Under the pieces are notes generated by a model that worked only from the letters and a program-made list of their open reading frames with translations, made no database searches and was not told the origin of the DNA. DNA of 64,000 nucleotides from Aquimarina acroporae (GTDB lineage: Bacteria > Bacteroidota > Bacteroidia > Flavobacteriales > Flavobacteriaceae). The position numbers and the translations under genes are program-made. This document shows positions 39,989 through 48,656 of this stretch, in pieces. The DNA is taken from positions 310,001 to 374,000 of the forward strand of contig NZ_JALPRE010000001.1 in NCBI RefSeq assembly GCF_023195925.1. The letters run 5' to 3'. Every line of letters begins with the position of its first letter. The stretch's first letter is position 1.

Positions 39989-42429
39989 ACGTTCTAAAAT
40001 TTGGAGGTTCTTCTGTCGCAAATGCATCAACTATAGAAAATGTATTGGACATCATAAACAATCAATCTAAACAAAAACCTTTATACGTTGTCGTTTCTGC
40101 TTTTGGAGGTGTAACTGACTTGTTACTTCAAGCTGGACGGGAAGCTGCAACAAACAATAAAAATTATAAACAATTACTTTCGGAAATTGAGGACAGGCAC
40201 TTAGATGTCGTAAAAAAACTCATTCCTGTAGTTTCTCAAAGTGCTGTAATAAGCAAAGTAAAATCAGAACTTAATGACTTAGAATCTCTGTTCGAAGGAG
40301 TTTACTTATTAAGTGAATTATCTGAAAAAACCGCAGCTCTTATTAGCAGTTATGGAGAAATGCTTTCTTCTTATATCATAAGTGAAGCCGCGAAGGTAAA
40401 AGGACTTGATCTTGTATTAAAAGATTCTCGAGAAATCATCATAAAACATGTGAATTCGAAGGCTTCAGTAGATTATAAAGCAACGAATTCGCGAATAAAA
40501 GAGTTCGCTGAAAGTAATACACATCGTATAAGTCTTTTTCCAGGTTTTGTGGCTCGAACTCAAAATGGAGACCCTACAACATTAGGTAGAGGAGGTTCCG
40601 ACTTTACAGCGGCTATCTTAGCAGCTGCAGTAAAGGCTGATGAGCTTCAGATCTGGACCGATGTTAGTGGAATGTTTACTGCAAATCCCAAATTAGTAAA
40701 GCAATCTAAGCCGGTGCCTCATATATCATATCAGGAGGCTATGGAATTGTCGCATTTTGGCGCCAAAGTAATTTACCCCCCAACAATTCACCCAGTACTG
40801 GATCAAAATATTCCGATTATCATAAAAAATACTTTTGGTCCTAATGATAAAGGAACTTTAATTACTCGAGAAGTAACAAATCGACAAAATGCAGTTACCG
40901 GTATTAGCCATATAGAGAGCCTATCAATTATATCTCTCGAAGGTAGTGGTATGGTAGGTATTCCAGGGTTTTCAAAACGATTATTCGAATCTCTTTATCT
41001 AGCAAATATTAACGTAATTCTGATTACACAAGCTTCTTCAGAACACTCTATCTGCTTGGCTATTGAAGCTACAGAGGCCGAAAAGGCAAAAACAGTACTT
41101 AATCAAACTTTTGAATTTGAAATTTCAAAATATAAACTAGAACCAGTAAAAATAGAAAACGACGTTGCTATCGTTGCATTGGTTGGTGATAATATGTATC
41201 AACATCAGGGATTGAGTGGTAAAATGTTTAGCACTTTGGGTAAGAACAACGTAAATATTAGAGCAATAGCACAAGGTGCCTCAGAAAAAAACATTTCTGT
41301 GGTTATTGCAAAAAAAGATATCAAAAAAGCACTTAACACTCTACATGAAAGGTTTTTTGAAGTAAAAACCAAGCAGTTAAACTTATTCATTACTGGTGTT
41401 GGAAATGTAGGAGGAAAATTAATAGAACAGCTTGATCAACAAAAGAAATATTTAAAAGATAAATTACGATTAAAAATAAGAGTAGTTGGATTATCGAACT
41501 CCCGAACAATGGTTTTTGATGAATCTGGCATTGACTTAGACAATTGGCAGAATACTTTGTCACAAGGACAACAGGCTAATGCAACTGAGTTTTTCGAAAT
41601 AGCGAAAAATATGAATCTTCGTAACTCTATCTTTGTAGATAATACTGCAAATCCTGATATTGCTAAAATCTACAAATACTATCTTCGGGAGAGTATGGCT
41701 GTAGTAACCTGCAACAAAATAGCCTGTGCTGATGAATATTCTAATTATGAAGAACTTCAGGACTTATCCCGAAAATATAATGCTTCATTTTTATACGAAA
41801 CCAATGTAGGGGCAGGTCTACCTATTATAGATACACTTAACAATCTTATTGCCTCTGGAGACAACATTCACAAAATACAAGCTGTATTATCAGGTAGTTT
41901 GAATTTTGTCTTTAATAACTATAAAGAGGGAACCACTTTTCACGATATTGTAAAACAAGCACAAGAACAAGGGTATACAGAACCAGATCCTAAAATTGAT
42001 CTTAGTGGTGTCGATGTTGCCCGTAAAATTCTAATTCTTGCAAGAGAAAGTGGAAAGATAATGGAGCTAAGTAATATAGAAAATGATGCTTTCTTGCCTA
42101 AAAAAAGTTTAGCTACCACAAACGTTGATGATTTCTTTAGTTCTTTAAAGGATAATGAAGAGCATTTTAAACAAATTTTGGACAATGCAATGGCTAAAGA
42201 TTGTCGATTAAAATATGTTGCACAATATGAAAACGAACAAGCAAAAGTCGGACTACAACTGATTCCAGCAGATCATCCTTTCTATAATCTTGAAGGTAGT
42301 GATAATATTGTTCTTTTTTATACAGATCGATATCCTAAACAACCTCTTATTGTGAAAGGGGCTGGCGCTGGAGCAGACGTTACGGCTTCTGGAATTTTTG
42401 CGGACATCATAAGAATTGGTAAAAAATAA
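39985..42429 (+). CDS. thrA: Bifunctional aspartokinase / homoserine dehydrogenase
   Basis: An 814-aa fused enzyme. The aspartokinase domain (about 1-295) has NVLKFGGSSVANAST and TLGRGGSDFTAA. Two ACT domains span about 310-455 (SIISLEGSGMVG, VALVGDNMYQHQG), giving feedback sites for Thr or Lys. The homoserine dehydrogenase domain (about 460-814) has the NAD(P)-binding FITGVGNVGGKLIEQL and GAGLPIIDTLNNLI...SGSLNF. It converts Asp to aspartyl-P and aspartate semialdehyde to homoserine. First gene of the threonine operon, preceded by the leader. Confidence 0.93.
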   Translation: MNVLKFGGSSVANASTIENVLDIINNQSKQKPLYVVVSAFGGVTDLLLQAGREAATNNKNYKQLLSEIEDRHLDVVKKLIPVVSQSAVISKVKSELNDLESLFEGVYLLSELSEKTAALISSYGEMLSSYIISEAAKVKGLDLVLKDSREIIIKHVNSKASVDYKATNSRIKEFAESNTHRISLFPGFVARTQNGDPTTLGRGGSDFTAAILAAAVKADELQIWTDVSGMFTANPKLVKQSKPVPHISYQEAMELSHFGAKVIYPPTIHPVLDQNIPIIIKNTFGPNDKGTLITREVTNRQNAVTGISHIESLSIISLEGSGMVGIPGFSKRLFESLYLANINVILITQASSEHSICLAIEATEAEKAKTVLNQTFEFEISKYKLEPVKIENDVAIVALVGDNMYQHQGLSGKMFSTLGKNNVNIRAIAQGASEKNISVVIAKKDIKKALNTLHERFFEVKTKQLNLFITGVGNVGGKLIEQLDQQKKYLKDKLRLKIRVVGLSNSRTMVFDESGIDLDNWQNTLSQGQQANATEFFEIAKNMNLRNSIFVDNTANPDIAKIYKYYLRESMAVVTCNKIACADEYSNYEELQDLSRKYNASFLYETNVGAGLPIIDTLNNLIASGDNIHKIQAVLSGSLNFVFNNYKEGTTFHDIVKQAQEQGYTEPDPKIDLSGVDVARKILILARESGKIMELSNIENDAFLPKKSLATTNVDDFFSSLKDNEEHFKQILDNAMAKDCRLKYVAQYENEQAKVGLQLIPADHPFYNLEGSDNIVLFYTDRYPKQPLIVKGAGAGADVTASGIFADIIRIGKK

Positions 42430-42434
42430 GGAGA

Positions 42435-43364
42435 ATGAATAAACATGTTAAAATATTTGCTCCTGCCACTGTCGCAAATCTATCCTGCGGATTTGATGTA
42501 TTAGGATGTTGCTTAGATAATGTTGGAGACGAGATGATTGTATCCCTTTCTTCTGAGCCTGGGGTAAGGATTACCAAAATTGATGGTGCCGATTTACCGT
42601 TAGAAACTCATAAAAATGTTGCTGGTGTTGCCGTAGAAGCGCTTTTAAAGGAGTACAAAAAAGATATAGGTATCAACATTGAAATCTATAAAAAAATTAA
42701 AGCCGGTAGCGGTATAGGAAGTAGTGCTGCCAGTAGCGCTGGAGCTGTATGGGCTGTGAATCATTTACTAAACTCCCCTTTTACTCCTCAGGAATTAGTA
42801 GCCTTTGCCATGGAAGGAGAAAAACTTGCAAGTGGAAATGCTCATGCCGATAATGTAGCCCCTGCCCTTTTAGGTGGATTTACATTGGTAAGAAGTTATA
42901 CTCCTCTTGATGTAATCAAACTACATGCACCAGAAGATTTGGTAATGACAGTAATTCACCCTCAAATAGAGGTAAAAACAGCTGATGCCCGTTCGGTTAT
43001 TAAACAAAATGTGGATTTGAAAAAAGCTATTCAGCAATGGGGAAATGTAGGTGGTCTAGTTGCAGGATTGTTTACCGAAGATTATCAACTTATTGGTAGA
43101 AGTCTTGAAGATGTCATTATAGAACCCTTACGATCTATTCTAATACCTGAATTTAATAATGTAAAAGAAGCTGCTATTCAAAAAGGAGCACTCGGTTGTG
43201 GAATATCTGGCTCAGGACCATCTATTTTTGCTCTCAGCAAAGGAATCGAAACTGCCAATAACGTTGCAGAAAGTATTAAAGAGGTCTACCAAAAAACAGG
43301 GTTAGATTTTGATATTCATGTATCGAAAATTAATAAAAAAGGAATCAAACTAATTGAAAGTTAA
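42435..43364 (+). CDS. thrB: Homoserine kinase
   Basis: A 309-aa GHMP kinase: substrate start FAPATVANLSCGFDVLG, ATP-binding AGSGIGSSAASSAGA and C-terminal GCGISGSGPSIFAL. It makes O-phosphohomoserine for ThrC. It lies 5 nt after thrA and 3 nt before ridA. Confidence 0.93.
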   Translation: MNKHVKIFAPATVANLSCGFDVLGCCLDNVGDEMIVSLSSEPGVRITKIDGADLPLETHKNVAGVAVEALLKEYKKDIGINIEIYKKIKAGSGIGSSAASSAGAVWAVNHLLNSPFTPQELVAFAMEGEKLASGNAHADNVAPALLGGFTLVRSYTPLDVIKLHAPEDLVMTVIHPQIEVKTADARSVIKQNVDLKKAIQQWGNVGGLVAGLFTEDYQLIGRSLEDVIIEPLRSILIPEFNNVKEAAIQKGALGCGISGSGPSIFALSKGIETANNVAESIKEVYQKTGLDFDIHVSKINKKGIKLIES

Positions 43365-43367
43365 GAA

Positions 43368-43730
43368 ATGAAAGATATTAAAAAAGTTTCTTCTGGTGCA
43401 CCCTGGGAAGAAATTGTAGGATACTCAAGAGCAATTAAAATAGGAGATATTATAGAAGTATCTGGCACCACGGCTCCGGGAGCAGATGAATATGAACAAA
43501 CGATAAACATTATTAAAATAGCAGAAAAAGCACTACAAGAACTCGGAGCTGATCTTAGTAATGTAGTTCGTACAAGAATGTACTGTACAGATATTTCGAA
43601 ATGGGAAAAAATTGGTAAGGCACACGGAGAGTTCTTTAGTGAAATTAGACCTGTTGCCACCATGGTAGAAGTATCAAAACTTATTAATCCTGAAATTCTG
43701 GTAGAAATAGAGTTTTCGGCAGTAGTATAA
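43368..43730 (+). CDS. ridA: RidA-family reactive intermediate deaminase
   Basis: A 120-aa protein of the RidA/YjgF family: start SSGAPWEEIVGYSRA, GTTAPG, and the active-site Arg region NVVRTRMYCTD with the C-terminal VEIEFSAV (conserved Glu). It hydrolyses 2-aminoacrylate/enamines from PLP dehydratases such as threonine dehydratase, so its place inside the thr operon, between thrB and thrC, fits that role. Confidence 0.85.
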   Translation: MKDIKKVSSGAPWEEIVGYSRAIKIGDIIEVSGTTAPGADEYEQTINIIKIAEKALQELGADLSNVVRTRMYCTDISKWEKIGKAHGEFFSEIRPVATMVEVSKLINPEILVEIEFSAVV

Positions 43731-43747
43731 CCTTGAATATGTAAAAA

Positions 43748-45037
43748 ATGCAATATTACAGTTTAAACCATAATGCACCTAACGTATCTTTTTCTGAAGC
43801 AGTTATTAAAGGTTTAGCACCTGACAGAGGACTATATTTTCCTGAAAAAATAACTCCTTTGCCCCCTTCATTTTTTGATACAATAGAAGATATCGATAAT
43901 GTTGAAATTGCATATCAAGCAATTAAACAATTTGTTGGAGATGAAGTTCCGGAGGTAGAATTAAGAGATATATTAAAAGATGTATTGAACTTTGATTTCC
44001 CGGTTGTAGACGTCGAAAATAATATTGGTACATTAGAGCTATTTCATGGACCAACCATGGCTTTTAAAGATGTAGGAGCCAGATTCATGGCTCGCTGCCT
44101 GGGGTATTTCAATAGAAATAATGAACATCAAGTAACAGTTTTGGTAGCCACTTCTGGAGATACTGGCGGAGCTGTTGCCAATGGTTTTTTAGGCGTTAAG
44201 GGAGTTGATGTGGTAATTCTATACCCAAAAGGAAAGGTAAGTGATATTCAGGAAAAGCAATTAACAACACTTGGTCAAAACATTACCGCACTAGAAGTAG
44301 ATGGTGTATTTGATGATTGCCAAGATATGGTAAAAACAGCTTTTCTAGATAATGCTATTACAGATCACAAACAACTTACTTCTGCCAACTCTATTAATGT
44401 GGCTCGTTGGTTGCCTCAATTACTATACTTCATATTTGCTTATAAACAAGTAAAGTATAAAAAGAAAGATATTATCTTTTCTGTTCCAAGTGGTAATTTT
44501 GGAAATATCTGTGCTGGTGTAGTCGCTCAAAAACTAGGACTTCCGGTAAAGCATTTTGTAGCTTCTACCAATGTTAATGATACTGTGGTACGCTACCTAA
44601 AAACATCAAATTATGAACCCAAACCGTCTAAAGCTACCATATCTAACGCGATGGATGTGGGGAATCCGAGTAACTTTATTCGAATACAAAAATTGTTTAA
44701 CAATGATTTCGATGGTTTAAAAAATGCTTTCTCTGCATTTAGTTTTGATGATAATCAAACTAAGCAAGCTATGAAAAAAGTATATTCTGATGCTGGCTAT
44801 ATTGCAGATCCGCATGGAGCAGTGGGATACCTAGGATTGAAAGAAATTGAATTACAAGATTCTGATTACGGAATATTTCTTGAAACCGCTCATCCCGTAA
44901 AATTTCTTGATACAGTGGAGGAAACGCTTGCCGTAAAAGTTGAAATTCCAGCACAAATACAAGAGATATTGCATAAAGAGAAACAAAGTATCCCTATTAA
45001 TAGTTACGAAAAATTAAAGGAGTTCTTATTAAAATAA
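43748..45037 (+). CDS. thrC: Threonine synthase
   Basis: A 429-aa PLP enzyme: start QYYSLNHNAPNVSFSEAVIK; PLP Lys in FHGPTMAFKDVGARFM; phosphate-binding TSGDTGGAVAN; SANSINVARWLPQL and SVPSGNFGNICAG. It makes threonine from O-phosphohomoserine. End of the operon; its last codons are part of the stem of a bidirectional terminator at 45016-45047. Confidence 0.93.
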   Translation: MQYYSLNHNAPNVSFSEAVIKGLAPDRGLYFPEKITPLPPSFFDTIEDIDNVEIAYQAIKQFVGDEVPEVELRDILKDVLNFDFPVVDVENNIGTLELFHGPTMAFKDVGARFMARCLGYFNRNNEHQVTVLVATSGDTGGAVANGFLGVKGVDVVILYPKGKVSDIQEKQLTTLGQNITALEVDGVFDDCQDMVKTAFLDNAITDHKQLTSANSINVARWLPQLLYFIFAYKQVKYKKKDIIFSVPSGNFGNICAGVVAQKLGLPVKHFVASTNVNDTVVRYLKTSNYEPKPSKATISNAMDVGNPSNFIRIQKLFNNDFDGLKNAFSAFSFDDNQTKQAMKKVYSDAGYIADPHGAVGYLGLKEIELQDSDYGIFLETAHPVKFLDTVEETLAVKVEIPAQIQEILHKEKQSIPINSYEKLKEFLLK

Positions 45038-45047
45038 GAACTCCTTT
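45016..45047. terminator. Bidirectional intrinsic terminator at end of thr operon
   Basis: AAAGGAGTTCTTAT (45016-45029) and ATAAGAACTCCTTT (45034-45047) form a perfect 14-bp stem, loop TAAA. It includes the thrC stop (45035-45037). The minus-strand side is followed by AATTTTT and serves the convergent M28-like gene. Confidence 0.85.
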
Positions 45048-45071
45048 AGCTATATTGATATTGTATATATC

Positions 45072-45959
45072 TTATTCTTTCGCTAAAGCCTTCATCACAC
45101 TATAAGTAATTTCAGTGGTTGACGCCAAATACTTAAAGTTAACTGTGGTATACTTATCTTCACTTTGACGAACGAATGGTGAATTATCTGCATTCTTAAG
45201 TTCGGCAGTAAGTGTTACTGTTTCGTAACCAAAATTAGAAAAGAATCGACTCTCTGGAGTAGCCACTGTTCTCTTATAAATAGGCACTGGTGATTCCAAA
45301 CGATACAAAGATTCTAGACTTAAACTAGACGCTAATAACTCAATAGCTCTATCTTCGTCATTATCCCACCCCATGTAATCTGATCTATGCATAGAGTGTA
45401 CATTGTAGCTGTCTTTTTGCAGCTTGGTGGTAATAAATCTTCTCATTCCGATCATATTACTTTTCCAATGATCGAAAAAGACTACCATGAAATTTTTATT
45501 TCTCTCTTCTAGTTCACCTAGTTTCTTGGCTACGTAAAAGGCAATAGCTACCCCTGTAGCATTATGCACAGCACCAGGGCTTTTATCAACAGTATCATAA
45601 TGTGCGCAGATAATCACCCATTCATCACTACCATTAGTAGCTGGGATTTCTGCATAAACATTAACACCGTTATACTGATTACCTTTTTTGTCGGCTACAT
45701 TATAGGTATGCTTTTCCCCTTCAAGACCGGCTTCATTCAGGGAAGTCAACAAATAATCTGCCGCCAACTTTCGCTCTGACTTACTAGCGCGGCTAGTCAA
45801 TACTTTCTTACCTTTTATAGGTTCATGTCCTGTCAATTTGGCAACGATTGTCCTTTGGACATTAATAATCTCTGCCTCTCTTCTTTCCTGTTCATCTTGA
45901 GCTGGGGCTATTTGAACTATGAAAAAGAATAATAGTAAAAATGTTCTATAATAATTCAT
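45072..45959 (-). CDS. Degenerate M28-family peptidase (exported pseudoenzyme)
   Basis: A 295-aa protein from the ATG at 45959 (MNYYRTFLLLFFFIVQIAPAQ signal peptide, shortened start chosen to keep it). The fold is clear: VIICAHYDTVDKSPGA, VHNATGVAIAFYVAKKLG, FMVVFFDHWKSNMIG. The first zinc motif HYD is kept, but the bridging Asp is His (GAVHNATG instead of GADDNASG), the catalytic EE pair is HWK (FFDHWKSN), and the last His motif is SPFVRQSED. A metal site this damaged is unlikely to work, so a binding role is probable. Confidence 0.75.
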   Translation of the reverse strand: MNYYRTFLLLFFFIVQIAPAQDEQERREAEIINVQRTIVAKLTGHEPIKGKKVLTSRASKSERKLAADYLLTSLNEAGLEGEKHTYNVADKKGNQYNGVNVYAEIPATNGSDEWVIICAHYDTVDKSPGAVHNATGVAIAFYVAKKLGELEERNKNFMVVFFDHWKSNMIGMRRFITTKLQKDSYNVHSMHRSDYMGWDNDEDRAIELLASSLSLESLYRLESPVPIYKRTVATPESRFFSNFGYETVTLTAELKNADNSPFVRQSEDKYTTVNFKYLASTTEITYSVMKALAKE

Positions 45960-46057
45960 TTTGTAGGTTTTGTATTCCATTTTACTTTAACACAAATTTA
46001 GGAAAATTATAATATAATACAATTTAGTACTTTTATTACTAAAATAATACTTCAAAA

Positions 46058-46633
46058 ATGAATTCGGCAAAAACCATACCTTTTTTTTTAATTTTATTCA
46101 TATTTATTCAGTGTAATTCAGAAAACACCAATAAAAACAAGCTGTCAGCACCTGAAAGCTGGAGAGGAGAAATTCTTAATTTCCCTCTGGAATTTGCAAA
46201 TTCATTAAAATATTCTGGAGCGGAATATATACAATTTGCGCCAGGATGGGGAACAAAAGATGCAGAAGATTATTTTTCTTACGTATTATTATGGGAAATA
46301 AATGATAACCCTAATCTCTCCTCGAAAAAATTAGAACATGAAATGCAAGTCTATTTTGATGGATTAATGAAAGAAGTCTCTGAAACACCAGATCAAATAC
46401 CAGATTCTAAGGCCTTTTTTGAAAAAGTAAATGATTCCTTATATATAGGAAAGGTCATTACCTTCGATGCATTTACAACTAACACTCCATTAAGTCTTAA
46501 TATGATTATCGCAAAAAGCTATTGTGAAAAGACTAAGAAACACATTGTTCGATTTGATGTATCTCCTCAACTACCTAAGCATCCGGTATGGAAAAAACTG
46601 AAGCAAGTTACTATTGATGAAAACTGCCTTTAA
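46058..46633 (+). CDS. Small lipoprotein of unknown function
   Basis: A 191-aa lipoprotein: KTIPFFLILFIFIQCNSENTN with lipobox FIQC. The mature part has an amphipathic alpha/beta look: AEYIQFAPGWGTKDAEDYFSYVLLWEI, then VTFDAFTTNTPL. No family recognised. It has its own upstream region and lies before the ATP-grasp gene by 92 nt; it may or may not be part of the same unit. Confidence 0.65.
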   Translation: MNSAKTIPFFLILFIFIQCNSENTNKNKLSAPESWRGEILNFPLEFANSLKYSGAEYIQFAPGWGTKDAEDYFSYVLLWEINDNPNLSSKKLEHEMQVYFDGLMKEVSETPDQIPDSKAFFEKVNDSLYIGKVITFDAFTTNTPLSLNMIIAKSYCEKTKKHIVRFDVSPQLPKHPVWKKLKQVTIDENCL

Positions 46634-46725
46634 CTCCTTGCTTTTCAAAGTACAAACTTTATCATAAGTTTTTTCTTGATTTTCATATAAAAAACGTACA
46701 TTTTTACTTTCTAAAATCATTGAGA

Positions 46726-47757
46726 ATGAATGTTTGTTTTTTAATGTATCCGTGGGAAGAGATAGAACCAGAAAATGATACTTCTCTTACTCTAATTCAT
46801 GAATGTGCGAAACGTGGGCATGGTGTGGCATTGGCCACTCCTTCTAATCTAACCATTAGAGATAGTGTAACATATTCATTTTGTAAGGTCATAAACAGGT
46901 CAGAAAAAATCTCTTCTTCAATGAAGTCTTTTTATACCAAAACTACATTTAGAGATGAGATGCTACCATTGGCAGGATTCGATGTTCTTATTTTACGAAG
47001 TAATCCTCCCTTGGACATGATTATGCTTAATTTTCTGGACTCAGTAAAAGATGATGTCTTTATCATGAATGATATTGATGGTATACGAAGATCAAACAAT
47101 AAATTGTATACAGCTGCTTTTGATGATCTGGAAACACATTTTATACCCAGAACTCATGTTACTAAAAACAAAGAGTATCTCATAAAAATGATCAAGGAAG
47201 CACCAAATGACAAAATGATTCTAAAACCATTAAATGGTTTTGGTGGTTCTGGAGTTATTTTAATCGAAAAACGTGCGATGACAAGTATTCGTTCATTGTT
47301 AGATTTTTATATCGACAATAAAGATGGCTCTACCAATTATGTGATTCTTCAGGACTATATAGAAGGTGCAGACCAAGGAGATGTGCGTATACTTATCCTC
47401 AATGGTAAACCGATTGGTGCTATGAGAAGAATTCCTGGAGAAGATGATCATAGATCAAATGTTACTGCAGGTGGTTCAGTAGTTAAACACTCTCTTACCA
47501 AACAAGAAAAAGAACTATGCCGAAAAATAGGACCTAAACTTGTAAAGGACGGGTTATACTTTGTAGGTATTGATGTTATTAATGGAATGTTGGTAGAAGT
47601 TAATGTTATGAGTCCAGGAGGAATAACATATATCAACAAAAAATATAAAGTTAGATTGCAAGAAAAAGTGATTGATTTTATAGAAGATAAAGTGGTACAA
47701 CGTGTAAACAGGTTTGACAGAAAAGCAGAATTGAGAAAAACGGTAGATAATGCTTAA
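46726..47757 (+). CDS. ATP-grasp ligase, glutathione-synthetase-like
   Basis: A 343-aa protein from the ATG at 46726 (MNVCFLMYPWEEIEPEND; a TTG at 46720 is less likely). The N-terminal pre-ATP-grasp domain is followed by the ATP-grasp fold: MILKPLNGFGGSGVILIE (P-loop), VILQDYIEGADQGDVRILILNG, and NVTAGGS...VEVNVMSPGGI with Mg-binding Glu and Asn. The family includes GshB and RimK-type ligases that form amide bonds. It overlaps the next gene by 8 nt in a fixed trio with the amidohydrolase and the QEGLA protein. Substrate unknown. Confidence 0.85.
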   Translation: MNVCFLMYPWEEIEPENDTSLTLIHECAKRGHGVALATPSNLTIRDSVTYSFCKVINRSEKISSSMKSFYTKTTFRDEMLPLAGFDVLILRSNPPLDMIMLNFLDSVKDDVFIMNDIDGIRRSNNKLYTAAFDDLETHFIPRTHVTKNKEYLIKMIKEAPNDKMILKPLNGFGGSGVILIEKRAMTSIRSLLDFYIDNKDGSTNYVILQDYIEGADQGDVRILILNGKPIGAMRRIPGEDDHRSNVTAGGSVVKHSLTKQEKELCRKIGPKLVKDGLYFVGIDVINGMLVEVNVMSPGGITYINKKYKVRLQEKVIDFIEDKVVQRVNRFDRKAELRKTVDNA

Positions 47758-48580
47758 GCTATCTATAGAAGAAATTATCGCTGCCATAAACGCAGAAAAA
47801 ACCTTTTTTGCGGTAGCCGAAGATTATTCATTTACGTTAAAAATTGATTCTTATACCTATTATGTCTGTGCCGCTGTGCATGATGGGCATCAGTTTAGAA
47901 AAGAGTTATGGGACAATTGCTTACACTCTGAGTATGAAAGATGGTATGAAGAAGATCCTGCAACCCGACAAATGATTCAAGATCATCCAATAGTTATTGC
48001 AGGATGTGATTCTAGGTTCGAATACGATTTAAACCGTGCTCCCGAAAATGCTATATATGAAGATGCTTGGGGAAAACAACTATGGCAAAAACCTCTATCT
48101 ACTGATCTAAAGAATCGTTCTTTACAAAAACACCAAAATTTCTACAAAGTTGTGCATGCTTTACTTGCAAAATTAGAATCTAAGCATGGTGCTGCAATTG
48201 TTTATGACATGCATTCTTACAATTGGAAACGTTGGGATCGTGAAGTACCAGTAATTAATTTAGGTACTAAAAATATTGATAATTCTAAATATCGACATTG
48301 TGTTAATTCCTGGTATCAATCATTATTAGAAATTGAGTTACCAAACGGGATTAATACAACTGCAGGTATTAATGATACCTTTCAAGGGAATGGTTATTTT
48401 TTAAAATATATTACAACAAACTTTTCTAACACACTCGTTTTAGCTACCGAATTTTCTAAGATATATTGTGATGAAGAAAACTATGTGCTTTTTCCAGAAG
48501 TTGTAAGTGCTATAGAGAAAAACCTTCTAATTAAAATCCCAAAGCACGCCAAATCCTTTTATAATCATTTTATAGCTTAG
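47750..48580 (+). CDS. N-formylglutamate amidohydrolase-like protein
   Basis: A 276-aa protein of the N-formylglutamate amidohydrolase family: CAAVHDGHQF (metal), SRFEYDLNRAPENA, VYDMHSYNWKR and LATEFSKIYCDE. Members hydrolyse N-acyl glutamates or related amides via a zinc centre. No histidine degradation genes occur here, so N-formylglutamate is unlikely as the natural substrate. ATG (47750) lies inside the ATP-grasp gene end; translational coupling. Confidence 0.8.
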   Translation: MLKLSIEEIIAAINAEKTFFAVAEDYSFTLKIDSYTYYVCAAVHDGHQFRKELWDNCLHSEYERWYEEDPATRQMIQDHPIVIAGCDSRFEYDLNRAPENAIYEDAWGKQLWQKPLSTDLKNRSLQKHQNFYKVVHALLAKLESKHGAAIVYDMHSYNWKRWDREVPVINLGTKNIDNSKYRHCVNSWYQSLLEIELPNGINTTAGINDTFQGNGYFLKYITTNFSNTLVLATEFSKIYCDEENYVLFPEVVSAIEKNLLIKIPKHAKSFYNHFIA

Positions 48581-48656
48581 ATACTTCTATTTGTTAATTT
48601 GGGTTTTTTGATGTTAGTTTGCGGTATTGGAAACGTTAAGAAACCGAATTAGTACA

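Noticed and set aside
46720-48656. TTG starts at 46720 and 48627
   Set aside because: Nearby ATG codons (46726, 48657) give a family-like N-terminus, so the upstream TTG codons are not needed.
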